From positions 1-49,382 of the forward strand of contig JACQVH010000225.1 in assembly GCA_016209895.1 (NCBI GenBank): a DNA stretch of 49,382 nucleotides. Reading direction: 5' to 3'. Source of the stretch: Candidatus Hydrogenedentota bacterium. Its GTDB lineage: Bacteria > Hydrogenedentota > Hydrogenedentia > Hydrogenedentales > SLHB01. The translations under genes and the position numbers were made by a program. Of this stretch, positions 19,215-28,594 are shown in pieces (position 1 is the first letter of the stretch; every line of letters starts with the position of its first letter). The notes beneath the pieces are model-generated. The model was not told where the DNA came from and did no database searches. It was given only the letters and a program-made list of their open reading frames with translations.

Positions 19215-22200
19215 TCATTCATTCCACGTTGCGACCTCGGCGACTGAGTTCCAGGCGAGGACTTCGATCGCATTCGGCGTGCGAGGTTGGCCTTCGATGT
19301 TTGGCTCGACCGTGACCGCGACACGTCGCACCTCGCCCGGCTCTAACCAAAAGTAGCTATCCTCGTAACGCAGTGAATCCGAAGCGTCCGGGGTGTTGAA
19401 ATGAACCGCTACGGCCGGGAATGCGCCGCCGTTTCGTATCGTCAGTGAGTTCGCGTCGCGCATGATTTCGAGGGTGGTCTGCGGCAGCCGCCAGAGGCAG
19501 CCGGGCGCTCGGCGGAAATTGAACCAGTGAAAAGTTCGGTCCAGGATTTCTTCCCCGTTCCGTAGATCAACTTTCAGGAACAGCGGGGAAGAAACCTGCA
19601 CCGGTACGTCGAAGGAGACCGTGCCGAAATCGTGAACACGGTTCTTCTCGCATTTCCGTTCGAGCAGTGTCTCGTATAGCGATCGCAAACCCCCGTCCAG
19701 CCACTGCGCGTGCAGTTGTGCCAGACCCTCTAGCATCTCAAGGTCATCGGCTACACGAATCTGGACCGGGAATGTCTTGCCAGGCGTGACGTCAAAACTG
19801 TCGTACAAGGCGCAAACATGAAGTGGCGCGAGAGCGTCCTGCACAAAATAATGAGCAATCTTGGGAACGCCGAAATAATCCACGGTGGACCAGGAACAAC
19901 CCGGGAACACGTCGGTCAGTTTGTAAAAGACCATGGCCGTGGACTCGGGCCACTTCACGCGCATTCGTTCGATCACGGCGCGTAGCCCGATGGATTGTGC
20001 GAGCTGCGTCGCGCGCGTGAATCCGGCCAGGTCGTCACAAGGGTCGAGTTCCTTCGCATGCCGATTCAGGTGCTCCATGTCTACGGTCCGGAACGTCGGC
20101 GTGTGATGGATGAACGCTCCATGTTCCGGCGGCGGCCAGATGCCGCGTTCCTCTTCCGGCAAGAACCGGAGCGTGCTTTCCAGCGCGCAGGCCGACGCCA
20201 GGCCGGTTTCGCCGATGACCGGCGGTCCTCCTTCAAGCGGCACGAGTTTCAGATTGTGTTCGTAAGGTCCCTTGCCCCAGTAGACGCCGTAATCGTGGAC
20301 GCTGCCGCCGTAGGGATCGGTCCGGTGATACGGCCGTGTACCGTCGAGTTCCAGACAGCGACGCCCTAGTAGCTCGATTAACGCGCCCTGACCCGAATGC
20401 TCGTTGCCGCCGCACCATAGCGCCAGCGACGGATGGTTGCGAATGCGTTTGATGTTCAGCGTGGCGATTTCGTCGGCCACCGACGGACGAATCACTTCGA
20501 AGTTCTGCCACGTGAGCGGGAATTCCTGCCAAACCATGATGCCGAGTTCATTGCAGAGGTCGTAGAAGGTGTCCGTCTCGAGGAGCCCTCCGCCCCAACT
20601 CCGCATGATCTGGATATGCTCGTCCCGCGCCATGGTGAGGAACCGACGATATCGCGATGCATCCAAGCGCAGAAAAGCGTCAATGGTCGCCCAATTGCAG
20701 CCCTTCATGAAGGAGGGACGACTGTTGATCACAAACGTCCAGTTGTAATAATCGGGACGTGGCCCGCCCGGCAACGGTTTCATTTCAATGGTGCGAATGC
20801 CGAATCGCGTCGTCGTTTGGTCGAGAAGTACGTCGGCTTGAGTGAATGACGCGTCTAACGAATAAAGATTTGGCTCGCCCAAGTCCACGGGCCACCAGAG
20901 CCGGGGCTCCGGCACATCGAAGCGCAGGTGCAAGGTTTTCGCCGCTCCTCCAGACTGCACTGTCAAATCGAAGGTGTGAGCTTTGCCCTCAAAATTTGCC
21001 GGTGCGATGCGGCCGGACAAGGTCCCGCTAAATCCTCCCTCGGGGCCGTTAAGAACGACGTGTAGATCCACGGTACCCTTGGACACGTCGGTAGCGGCTA
21101 CGAACGTTTCGGCGATCTCGACATTCGGAATCGGTTCCACACGCACCGACTGCCAGATGCCGATGGGCGGACAATTCACGTAGTGCCATCCGTACACGCA
21201 ATTGGTTTTGAACACGAGTTTCCAGTCCGGCGGCAAAGGGTCCACGCGCACGACGAGCGTGTTGTGCGACCGCAACAGGCCTGTTACGTCGTAGACCGGG
21301 CCGCCGAATGGGCCTTCATGCTCGCCGAGCCGAACGCCATTTAGAAAGAAGGTTGCACTGTAATCCACGCCATCAAAAACGAGCCCCGCGCGCTTACCCG
21401 GTTGCCATTCGAAATCCTTGCGGAACCACCATTCCTTCTCGGCTACTTCCTTCCGGGCAATCTGATCATTGAATCCGACCACGGGATCGGGAATCTTGCC
21501 GGCGGCAAACAGGGCCGTCTGCACGCTGCACGGGACGCGCGCTGACACCGCTTCGTGCCAGCCCTCGCCCATCGCCAAACTTCGCGCGTCTCCACGCCCG
21601 TTCGGCAGGCCGAGCATTTGCCAGTCTCCGTCCAAGGATAGACCAAGACGTTCCGGCGCGACCGAAGCCTCCGAACTCGCAGGACGCAGCGAGATTACCA
21701 TGGGTTCGCTCTCGAATGGTGCCGGACCCGGTTGAAAGACCTCGCGGTCGCGGTCGTCGAGCGACTTTCCAACCAATCCCTCGTCGGCCAAGAGTTCTTG
21801 ATAAGTTTGGACGCGCAACGCGCCGCTCTTGAGAGCGGGAACCAGTTTCACATACGTTGCCAGCAAGAAGTCTCGTACCGTCGCATCCATCCCGTTCTCC
21901 GGACCGGCGCCCCAATGTACGAGCCAGCCGTTGCCGTAAGGCGCCACCGAGAGCGCCGGCGTATAAGACGCATCCCATACCAGCACCACGCTCTTCTCGA
22001 AGTTCAATGAGCGCGCGGCCGTTGCATGGACCTCGTCGGGATTGCGCAGCCCCAACTCTTTCCCCTGCTTCGTAAGGAGCAACGGTCCGCGCCCGGCGAC
22101 CGTGGCCGCGCGCACATGAAAGAAATCTTCCCAGTGGTCCCGGTCTAGCTTCCCGGAATCAAGGTCGTAACTGGCGTAGTGCGGCACCCCCAACGGCATC

Positions 22201-22529
22201 AGATAGATTCCGCCCCGTTGCACATACTCCTTCAAGGCGCCGGCCACAGATCCTCCCCAAGGGCCGAATTCGGGATAGCTGTTATCGGTGGCGATGAACA
22301 TGGCGTCGAACCGCGAAAAGCCCTCCAGCGATAGTTCGTTCCGTTTCAAGAGAGTCGTTGCGGCGCCATTCTCCGTAAGCAATCGGACCAGTTCCACGCC
22401 GCTCCATAATTCCTTGTGGGGGGCGGCCCACTGTGAATAATCCACCAATTCATCGGCAACGACGCCAATCTTGGGCGGTTGGCTGGGAAGCTGAGCGAAG
22501 ACGCACGTAATTACGATTGGAAACATCAC
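19215..22529 (-). CDS. Glycoside hydrolase family 2 (beta-mannosidase-like) with N-terminal GATase-like domain
   Basis: HPSLALWCGGNEHSG (acid/base region), GGPPVIGETGLAS (candidate nucleophile region), GH2 sandwich segment, secretion-like N-terminus. Confidence 0.85.
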   Translation of the reverse strand: MMFPIVITCVFAQLPSQPPKIGVVADELVDYSQWAAPHKELWSGVELVRLLTENGAATTLLKRNELSLEGFSRFDAMFIATDNSYPEFGPWGGSVAGALKEYVQRGGIYLMPLGVPHYASYDLDSGKLDRDHWEDFFHVRAATVAGRGPLLLTKQGKELGLRNPDEVHATAARSLNFEKSVVLVWDASYTPALSVAPYGNGWLVHWGAGPENGMDATVRDFLLATYVKLVPALKSGALRVQTYQELLADEGLVGKSLDDRDREVFQPGPAPFESEPMVISLRPASSEASVAPERLGLSLDGDWQMLGLPNGRGDARSLAMGEGWHEAVSARVPCSVQTALFAAGKIPDPVVGFNDQIARKEVAEKEWWFRKDFEWQPGKRAGLVFDGVDYSATFFLNGVRLGEHEGPFGGPVYDVTGLLRSHNTLVVRVDPLPPDWKLVFKTNCVYGWHYVNCPPIGIWQSVRVEPIPNVEIAETFVAATDVSKGTVDLHVVLNGPEGGFSGTLSGRIAPANFEGKAHTFDLTVQSGGAAKTLHLRFDVPEPRLWWPVDLGEPNLYSLDASFTQADVLLDQTTTRFGIRTIEMKPLPGGPRPDYYNWTFVINSRPSFMKGCNWATIDAFLRLDASRYRRFLTMARDEHIQIMRSWGGGLLETDTFYDLCNELGIMVWQEFPLTWQNFEVIRPSVADEIATLNIKRIRNHPSLALWCGGNEHSGQGALIELLGRRCLELDGTRPYHRTDPYGGSVHDYGVYWGKGPYEHNLKLVPLEGGPPVIGETGLASACALESTLRFLPEEERGIWPPPEHGAFIHHTPTFRTVDMEHLNRHAKELDPCDDLAGFTRATQLAQSIGLRAVIERMRVKWPESTAMVFYKLTDVFPGCSWSTVDYFGVPKIAHYFVQDALAPLHVCALYDSFDVTPGKTFPVQIRVADDLEMLEGLAQLHAQWLDGGLRSLYETLLERKCEKNRVHDFGTVSFDVPVQVSSPLFLKVDLRNGEEILDRTFHWFNFRRAPGCLWRLPQTTLEIMRDANSLTIRNGGAFPAVAVHFNTPDASDSLRYEDSYFWLEPGEVRRVAVTVEPNIEGQPRTPNAIEVLAWNSVAEVATWNE

Positions 22530-22764
22530 GGTTTCTCCTCCAGAGTGCCTATTCTACTTCCCGGAGGAATCGCATTCGATTCCGTGGATGTAAGCGGGCA
22601 TACGTTGCCGCAGCAGACGGAAAGCCCAAGCGGGGCGGGTTTAGGGTATGCGAGATTTTTCCCCCGTCGCGCCGGACTGAGAATGACAGGTAGAATACGC
22701 TCTGTGAACAAAACGTGCGGCGTTGCCCGCCACGCCGCGTATGACTACCCATGGAGTAAACGTC

Positions 22765-23913
22765 ATGCTAACCACATTTCTCGTAGCGAATCTGTTGCTG
22801 ATATCCGGCGACGTTAGCGTCCGTCCGGATGGCGCCACAGTCATCGTCGCAACCGCCGATTCCTCGGAGCAATCCAAAGCAACAGCACAATTCACGGGCG
22901 ATGGCCGGGGAGACGAGTCGGAGATCAATGCGGCCATTCGGTCCCTGCCGCCTGTGGGCGGCACCGTATTTTTGATGGAGGGCACGTACGACATTCGGAA
23001 AACCGAGGGCACGCTGGGCGGCGTCCTCATTGGTCGGAGCAACGTGGTTCTCGCGGGGCAAGGCGCGGCCACGAAACTGGTCCTTGCACCCGATCAGAAT
23101 ACGAATGTGATTCGCATCATCGGCTCGGATGTCGGACACGTCACGATTCGGGATTTGTACGTGGACGCCAACCGGGACCAAAACGGGGCCGGCAAAGGCG
23201 ACCCGAATATCTCGCACGATCGATTCGAGTTTTGCGGTATCAAGGCTTATTACCAGGCGCCGGGCGGACCGGGTGGCGCTCCGAATCATGATATCATGAT
23301 CGAGCGAGTCCACGTCCGTGACGCCCATCGGCTGGGCATTATGCTCGAAGGCTGGAACGTGAAGGTCATCAATAGTTTCCTGGGCAACGCCGGCTCCGAC
23401 GCGGTGGAAATCCTGACCGGGCCCGGCGAAATCCGGGGAAATTATGTTGAAATCACCGGCCAAACGCACGTCGCCGTCGGGAGTGACCGCGCAGATTCGA
23501 TGATCATGAGCAACAATATCGTGCACGTGAGAAGAGGCGGCGACCTGGACATCGGTTTTCGGTCCTGGGCGGGATCAAAGCGGCACATCATCGCGAACAA
23601 TGTGCTGACCGTGGACCCGGAGGGCAAATGCCGACAGGCCATTGACGCCCGCGGGACCCATAGCACTATCATGGGAAACTGCATCCAGAATGGCAGCCTT
23701 CAGGAACGTCTCCGCGTAACGATCGGCGGCGGGCACACCACGGTGACAGGCAACGTGTTCGAGAACGTCATTCTGGAAATCAACGATCGGACCGATTCGA
23801 AGGGGGCGATCATCGTGGAACACAATATTCTCGATCGATCAGGGATCGAGCACAAACGAGGGAATTTGAGCACGGACGTCGCCTCCGAGGAAAGCAAGCC
23901 CGCTGGGTCTTGA
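22765..23913 (+). CDS. Secreted right-handed parallel beta-helix protein
   Basis: Signal-like MLTTFLVANLLLISG; GDGRGDESEINAAIRSLPPVGGTVFLMEGTYDI followed by repeated short beta-helix coils. Confidence 0.82.
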   Translation: MLTTFLVANLLLISGDVSVRPDGATVIVATADSSEQSKATAQFTGDGRGDESEINAAIRSLPPVGGTVFLMEGTYDIRKTEGTLGGVLIGRSNVVLAGQGAATKLVLAPDQNTNVIRIIGSDVGHVTIRDLYVDANRDQNGAGKGDPNISHDRFEFCGIKAYYQAPGGPGGAPNHDIMIERVHVRDAHRLGIMLEGWNVKVINSFLGNAGSDAVEILTGPGEIRGNYVEITGQTHVAVGSDRADSMIMSNNIVHVRRGGDLDIGFRSWAGSKRHIIANNVLTVDPEGKCRQAIDARGTHSTIMGNCIQNGSLQERLRVTIGGGHTTVTGNVFENVILEINDRTDSKGAIIVEHNILDRSGIEHKRGNLSTDVASEESKPAGS

Positions 23914-23988
23914 TGAAAGGCAGTAGCTTGATTATAATCTGAGGCGTCAAGGGACACGGCGAGTACGTGGAAGGAGTTGGGGAATCGA

Positions 23989-24546
23989 ATGGGTAACGGC
24001 ATCATCCCGAGGCAAGTATTCTTCGTGAAGGGGGTGGGTATGCACAAGGACCGACTGGCCTCTTTCGAAAGTGCGTTGCGGAACGCCGGGATTGAGAAAT
24101 TCAACCTCGTGTACGTGTCCAGCATTTATCCTCCCAACTGCAAGATCATCAGCAAGTCAGAAGGGTTGGACCAACTCAGTCCGGGGCAAGTCACGTTTTG
24201 TGTCATGTCCAAGAACGAAACAAACGAGCCCAACCGGCTGGTTTCGGCCGCGATTGGCCTGGCCGTGCCCAATCGGAAAGACCGATACGGCTACATTTCC
24301 GAGCATCATGCTTTCGGGGAAAAGAAAGAGAAGTCTGGAGATTACGCGGAAGACCTCGCGGCAACGATGCTGGCCACTACGCTGGGTATCGCCTTTGACT
24401 CCGATCTGGCGTGGGACGCGCGCAAGAAGGTGTATAAGGCCAGCGGCCATATTTTCAAGACGATGAACATCTGCCAGTCTGCCGAAGGCCATAAGTACGG
24501 ACTTTGGACTACGGTCCTGGCCGCCGCCGTTTTTATCGTCGAGTAG
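23989..24546 (+). CDS. Pyruvoyl-dependent arginine decarboxylase
   Basis: NLVYVSSIYPPNCKIIS self-processing Ser-Ser region; EHHAFGEKKEKSGDYAEDLAATMLA. Confidence 0.9.
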   Translation: MGNGIIPRQVFFVKGVGMHKDRLASFESALRNAGIEKFNLVYVSSIYPPNCKIISKSEGLDQLSPGQVTFCVMSKNETNEPNRLVSAAIGLAVPNRKDRYGYISEHHAFGEKKEKSGDYAEDLAATMLATTLGIAFDSDLAWDARKKVYKASGHIFKTMNICQSAEGHKYGLWTTVLAAAVFIVE

Positions 24547-24555
24547 CGTCGAGTC

Positions 24556-25419
24556 ATGTCCCGGACTACACTCGCGTTCGGAGACTTCCCCGCCGAATTT
24601 TCTCGGCCCGAGCGAGCCCGAATCATAATTTTGCCTGTGCCCTTTGATCGGACCAGTTCCTGGTTAAAGGGATCCGATCGTGGGCCGGCCGCGATCCTCG
24701 AGGCTTCGCCCAATTTGGAGTTCTACGAAATTGAAACGGGGACGGAAGTCTTCCGCCACGGGATTTTCACCGACGCAGCGATCCTGGCGAGCAGTACCAC
24801 GGAGATGGTCGAGAAGGTCTCGTCCCGGGTGCGCGGACATCTCGAACGACAGAAGTTCGTAGTCGTCCTGGGCGGCGAGCACACGGTCACGGTCGGGGCG
24901 GTAAAGGCGGTTGCCGAGGTGTTCGGCAATGACGTAGGCTTGCTCCAACTGGATGCACATACCGATCTGCGTGATTCTTATCTCGGCGACGCGCTCAGCC
25001 ATGCCTGTGCCATGGCACGGGCCCGAGAGTATTTGCCCAACCTGGTCTCGGTGGGCATCCGCAGCATGGACCGCTCCGAATTACCACAATTACAACAGGA
25101 AAACGTCTTCTTCGCTTCCGACATCTGTCGTCGTGGCGATTGGGTCCCGGAAGTCGTCGCCCGGCTGCCGGAACGAGTCTACATCACGATTGATCTGGAC
25201 GTATTCGATCCGGCGTATGTCCCTTCCACTGGAACACCTGAGCCGGGTGGCCTGGATTGGTATGCGGTCCTGGCGCTGCTGCGAGCCGTAGCCGCGCAGC
25301 GAAGAGTCGTTGGGTTCGACGTCGTAGAGCTTTGTCCCTCGGAACACAAGGCCTCGGATTTTCTTGCAGCGAAATTAGTATATATGCTATTAAGTTATGT
25401 CTTCATCCAGCACGGTTAG
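24556..25419 (+). CDS. speB: Agmatinase / ureohydrolase
   Basis: GGEHTVTVG, LLQLDAHTDLRDSYLG, SVGIRSMDRSE, TIDLDVFDPAYVPSTGTPEPGG metal-binding motifs. Confidence 0.93.
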   Translation: MSRTTLAFGDFPAEFSRPERARIIILPVPFDRTSSWLKGSDRGPAAILEASPNLEFYEIETGTEVFRHGIFTDAAILASSTTEMVEKVSSRVRGHLERQKFVVVLGGEHTVTVGAVKAVAEVFGNDVGLLQLDAHTDLRDSYLGDALSHACAMARAREYLPNLVSVGIRSMDRSELPQLQQENVFFASDICRRGDWVPEVVARLPERVYITIDLDVFDPAYVPSTGTPEPGGLDWYAVLALLRAVAAQRRVVGFDVVELCPSEHKASDFLAAKLVYMLLSYVFIQHG

Positions 25420-25479
25420 TGCGGGGTAGGTACAAAAGCCGGGGAATTGCGGGTACGACCTGATATCATTGGGGCGCGG

Positions 25480-27312
25480 ATGGTTCAATTGACGGCAAAG
25501 ACCGGCCCGAACAAGGGCGCGAGTTGGGCGATCACTGCGAAAGCTCTGGTCCTCGGACGCGGTACCATTTGCGACGTTGTGATCGCCGACCCCATGGTGT
25601 CCCGACGCCATTGCGAAATCTATCAAGTTGGTAGTGAAGTACATCTTACCGACCTCGGCAGCAGCAATACGACCCTTGTCAACGGCGCCCCGATCAAGGA
25701 ATGCGTGCTTAACATCGGCGACGAGATCGCGCTGGGACGCGTGGTGTTCATGGTTACCGGCGTCAATCCGGCCAGTGCCCAGTCCGTCGCCGATACGACC
25801 GAGGCGCGCACGTTGTCGCTCTCCGAAGGAGAGGCCCTGTACCTGACCAATAAGGTGGAAGAGGCGATGCTGCAAGGTCGGCCCAAGACCGTGCAGGACA
25901 TGAGCACGCTGTTCGCCATCGCCCGTTCCCTGAGCCGCACTACGACCGTCACCGAATTGGTGGATACATTGACGGAGCGGCTGATTGAACGGTTTCATCC
26001 GATGTGCGCCTGGATGGCGCGCTATCATCAGGAGGACGACGACTTGGTCTTCTACTCCCTGCGTCAGTTCCCAGCCTGCAGTTCAACGAATGCTCCGACC
26101 AGCACCATGATACGTACCTTGCGTGATCAGCGTGCCATGCTAACTCCCACCAAGAGCACTTCCGGCTCGCGAAAGTCGTTGGTGACGACGCTCGTCGCGC
26201 CGATGAGCGTCGGTGGTGAGATGGTCGCCGTGGTCACATTACAGACCCAGACGCCCCAGAGCGTCTACGATGACACGGACCTCGAATTCCTCATCGCGGT
26301 CGCGTATCAGGCGGCCCCATTCTTCCACACCGTCGAGCAGGTGGAGCGACTCCGTAGGGATAACGAGCGCCTGCGCCAACGTGCCGGGGAAAGTACGACG
26401 ATGGTGGGCGTCAGCAAGTCTATCGGCCACGTGCGCGGCCTGATTCAAAAGGCCGCGCGATCCGATCTGAACGTGCTGATACTAGGCGAGACGGGTACCG
26501 GAAAAGAATTGGCGGCAAGAATGATCCATGAGCAATCGTCGCGGGGCGACGGTCCGTTCATCATTGTCAATTGCGCGGCCATTCCGAAAGAACTGTTCGA
26601 AAGCGAGCTCTTCGGGTACGAAAAAGGCGCTTTTACGGGAGCGACGCAGCGCCGGATCGGTTGGGTCGAGCAGGCCCACGGAGGGACACTCTTCCTGGAC
26701 GAGGTCGGGGACCTGAGCCTGGACAACCAAGCCCGCATCCTGCGAGTCATTGAACTCGGCACCTTCCACCGCGTTGGCGCCGAGACCGAAAGCCATGTGG
26801 ACATCCGGGTTGTCGCGGCGACGAACCGCGATCTAGGCATTGGGGTGAGCGACGGAACCTTTCGGCAAGACCTCTACCATCGCTTGAACGGTTTCGAAAT
26901 TCACATCCCGCCCTTGCGCGAACGACCCTCGGATGTCCCGGTGTTGGCGGACCATTTCTTTCAACTGGGACTGAATCGCGCTAAACGCCCGCTCACCGGG
27001 ATTGACCCGGAGACTCTCGAATATCTCGCTTCCCGGCCGTGGTCGGGGAATGTCCGAGAACTGCGCAGTTCCGTGAATCGTGCCATTGCACTGGCGCGCA
27101 GTGGGATGCTCGTGAAAGAAGATTTTGCCACCGGGTCGGGAAAAGCCGAAGAAATCCGTGGGGAGATCTTGAGTTTGGCCGCCGTCGAACGGCAACACAT
27201 AACAAAAGTGCTAGGCGAATGCGGCCGAAACATCAGCCAAGCCGCGCGCGTCCTCGAAATCAGTCGCAATACGCTGTACAACAAGATCAGTGAATACGGC
27301 ATCGAAGTCTGA
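25480..27312 (+). CDS. FHA- and GAF-domain sigma-54-dependent transcriptional activator
   Basis: FHA core [23 protein letters not shown]...[36 protein letters not shown] loop; C-terminal Fis-type [23 protein letters not shown]. Confidence 0.93.
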   Translation: MVQLTAKTGPNKGASWAITAKALVLGRGTICDVVIADPMVSRRHCEIYQVGSEVHLTDLGSSNTTLVNGAPIKECVLNIGDEIALGRVVFMVTGVNPASAQSVADTTEARTLSLSEGEALYLTNKVEEAMLQGRPKTVQDMSTLFAIARSLSRTTTVTELVDTLTERLIERFHPMCAWMARYHQEDDDLVFYSLRQFPACSSTNAPTSTMIRTLRDQRAMLTPTKSTSGSRKSLVTTLVAPMSVGGEMVAVVTLQTQTPQSVYDDTDLEFLIAVAYQAAPFFHTVEQVERLRRDNERLRQRAGESTTMVGVSKSIGHVRGLIQKAARSDLNVLILGETGTGKELAARMIHEQSSRGDGPFIIVNCAAIPKELFESELFGYEKGAFTGATQRRIGWVEQAHGGTLFLDEVGDLSLDNQARILRVIELGTFHRVGAETESHVDIRVVAATNRDLGIGVSDGTFRQDLYHRLNGFEIHIPPLRERPSDVPVLADHFFQLGLNRAKRPLTGIDPETLEYLASRPWSGNVRELRSSVNRAIALARSGMLVKEDFATGSGKAEEIRGEILSLAAVERQHITKVLGECGRNISQAARVLEISRNTLYNKISEYGIEV

Positions 27313-27628
27313 AATCCCACCCCCGTTTGGCCGAATCGTGTGGGTCTCCTGGGAAGTCTATGATATCCGCTATTCCATCGAGTATAGACGAAACGGGCCG
27401 CGCAAGCTGCCATCAAACTGCATGGCAGTACCGTCCATAAATTGAACAACCGTGCCAGTTGCGGCCCCGCGTTTCGGCCAATTCCTGACAAACGCCTTCC
27501 TACTGAAGTTGTAAGTCTTATTCCTACGCCGACTTGCGATACTGCTCCAAAAATTGGCACAAGAAGTGCTTCCAAAGAACCATCGGTTGAGCCGGAAGCC
27601 AACTCGATTCAGTTGAATCATTCGGAGT

Positions 27629-27835
27629 TTGAACGTGAGGAAGAAAGTTCGCGGCCCGGTTCGCAAGAGGCAGGAACCACCCGAATCTAAGTCTTTACGC
27701 GACAAGCGGAAACGTCACATTGAGGAAGTGCTGGCAATGACAGATTTTGATATGGAACAAGCGGCACAACTACTGGAAATATCGGTCACGGAACTTGAAG
27801 GTTGGATAAGTCGTTTGGGCATAGTGAAACCATAG
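27629..27835 (+). CDS. Small Fis-type HTH protein (68 aa)
   Basis: RHIEEVLAMTDFDMEQAAQLLEISVTELEGWISRLGI resembles the C-terminal HTH of NtrC-family activators. Confidence 0.45.
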   Translation: MNVRKKVRGPVRKRQEPPESKSLRDKRKRHIEEVLAMTDFDMEQAAQLLEISVTELEGWISRLGIVKP

Positions 27836-27855
27836 AACTGTTGAGAATTTGAGCA

Positions 27856-28104
27856 ATGGCTAGAGCAGACCTTAGTAATGGATTGAATCTGAGTGATCGG
27901 TCGAGACTCCTTATGAAGTCCGCCGAGCACATCTCAGAGGATGGCGTACCTGAAGTTACACGGTCGCGGATGCGTATGTGGTGGCTCACCACATTCAAAC
28001 ACTACGTGGTAAAGTCGGCCATCCACACTCCGAAATTGGGAAGCTTTGGCAGAATACGTTACGAGAGCGTATGGGTGTTGGAACACAAGAACGGCAAACG
28101 ATGA
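27856..28104 (+). CDS. Hypothetical small protein (82 aa)
   Basis: Starts 20 bp after the previous ORF. Its TGA overlaps the next ATG (ATGA). Confidence 0.3.
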   Translation: MARADLSNGLNLSDRSRLLMKSAEHISEDGVPEVTRSRMRMWWLTTFKHYVVKSAIHTPKLGSFGRIRYESVWVLEHKNGKR

Positions 28105-28370
28105 CCCGCTACGACATTAAACAGGATACGCAACAAAGGTCACATACTGACCAACGCACGCAGGAGGACGCGTTTGGGCGTGTACTGGACGATTTTGGCG
28201 GAAATGTGAGTTTGGCGGCCAAGGCCTTGGGAATCGAGATTGAAACACTCCGGGGATGGACGGAAGGGGTTTGCCCTGGGACTGTTTCAAGGCCGGAAGA
28301 ATGGGCGCATCATATCGGGGTGTCGCGTTCCGCACCTACCTCGGCCCGGCCGACGGCCGCCCCTGACTAA
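28101..28370 (+). CDS. Small Fis-type HTH protein (89 aa)
   Basis: DAFGRVLDDFGGNVSLAAKALGIEIETLRGW resembles a Fis-type HTH. ATG within the ATGA overlap. Confidence 0.45.
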   Translation: MTRYDIKQDTQQRSHTDQRTQEDAFGRVLDDFGGNVSLAAKALGIEIETLRGWTEGVCPGTVSRPEEWAHHIGVSRSAPTSARPTAAPD

Positions 28371-28594
28371 TGAGGTAAGCTCTTTCGGATACGCGTCCAA
28401 ACTGAGGTGAAAGCGCAGAGATTCCTACACCACCAGAAGTAGCCCACGATGAGAGTCCTTTCCCACGTTCCGAGAGCGATGACCGGCATCGTTCATCGGC
28501 GGTAGTAGTGGGGTTCAAGGACAGCGGAAGACACGTAGAACCTGCGCTTTCTTCCTTGGTTAGCAAAGGACCGAGAGGATTCAGGAGACCTCTT

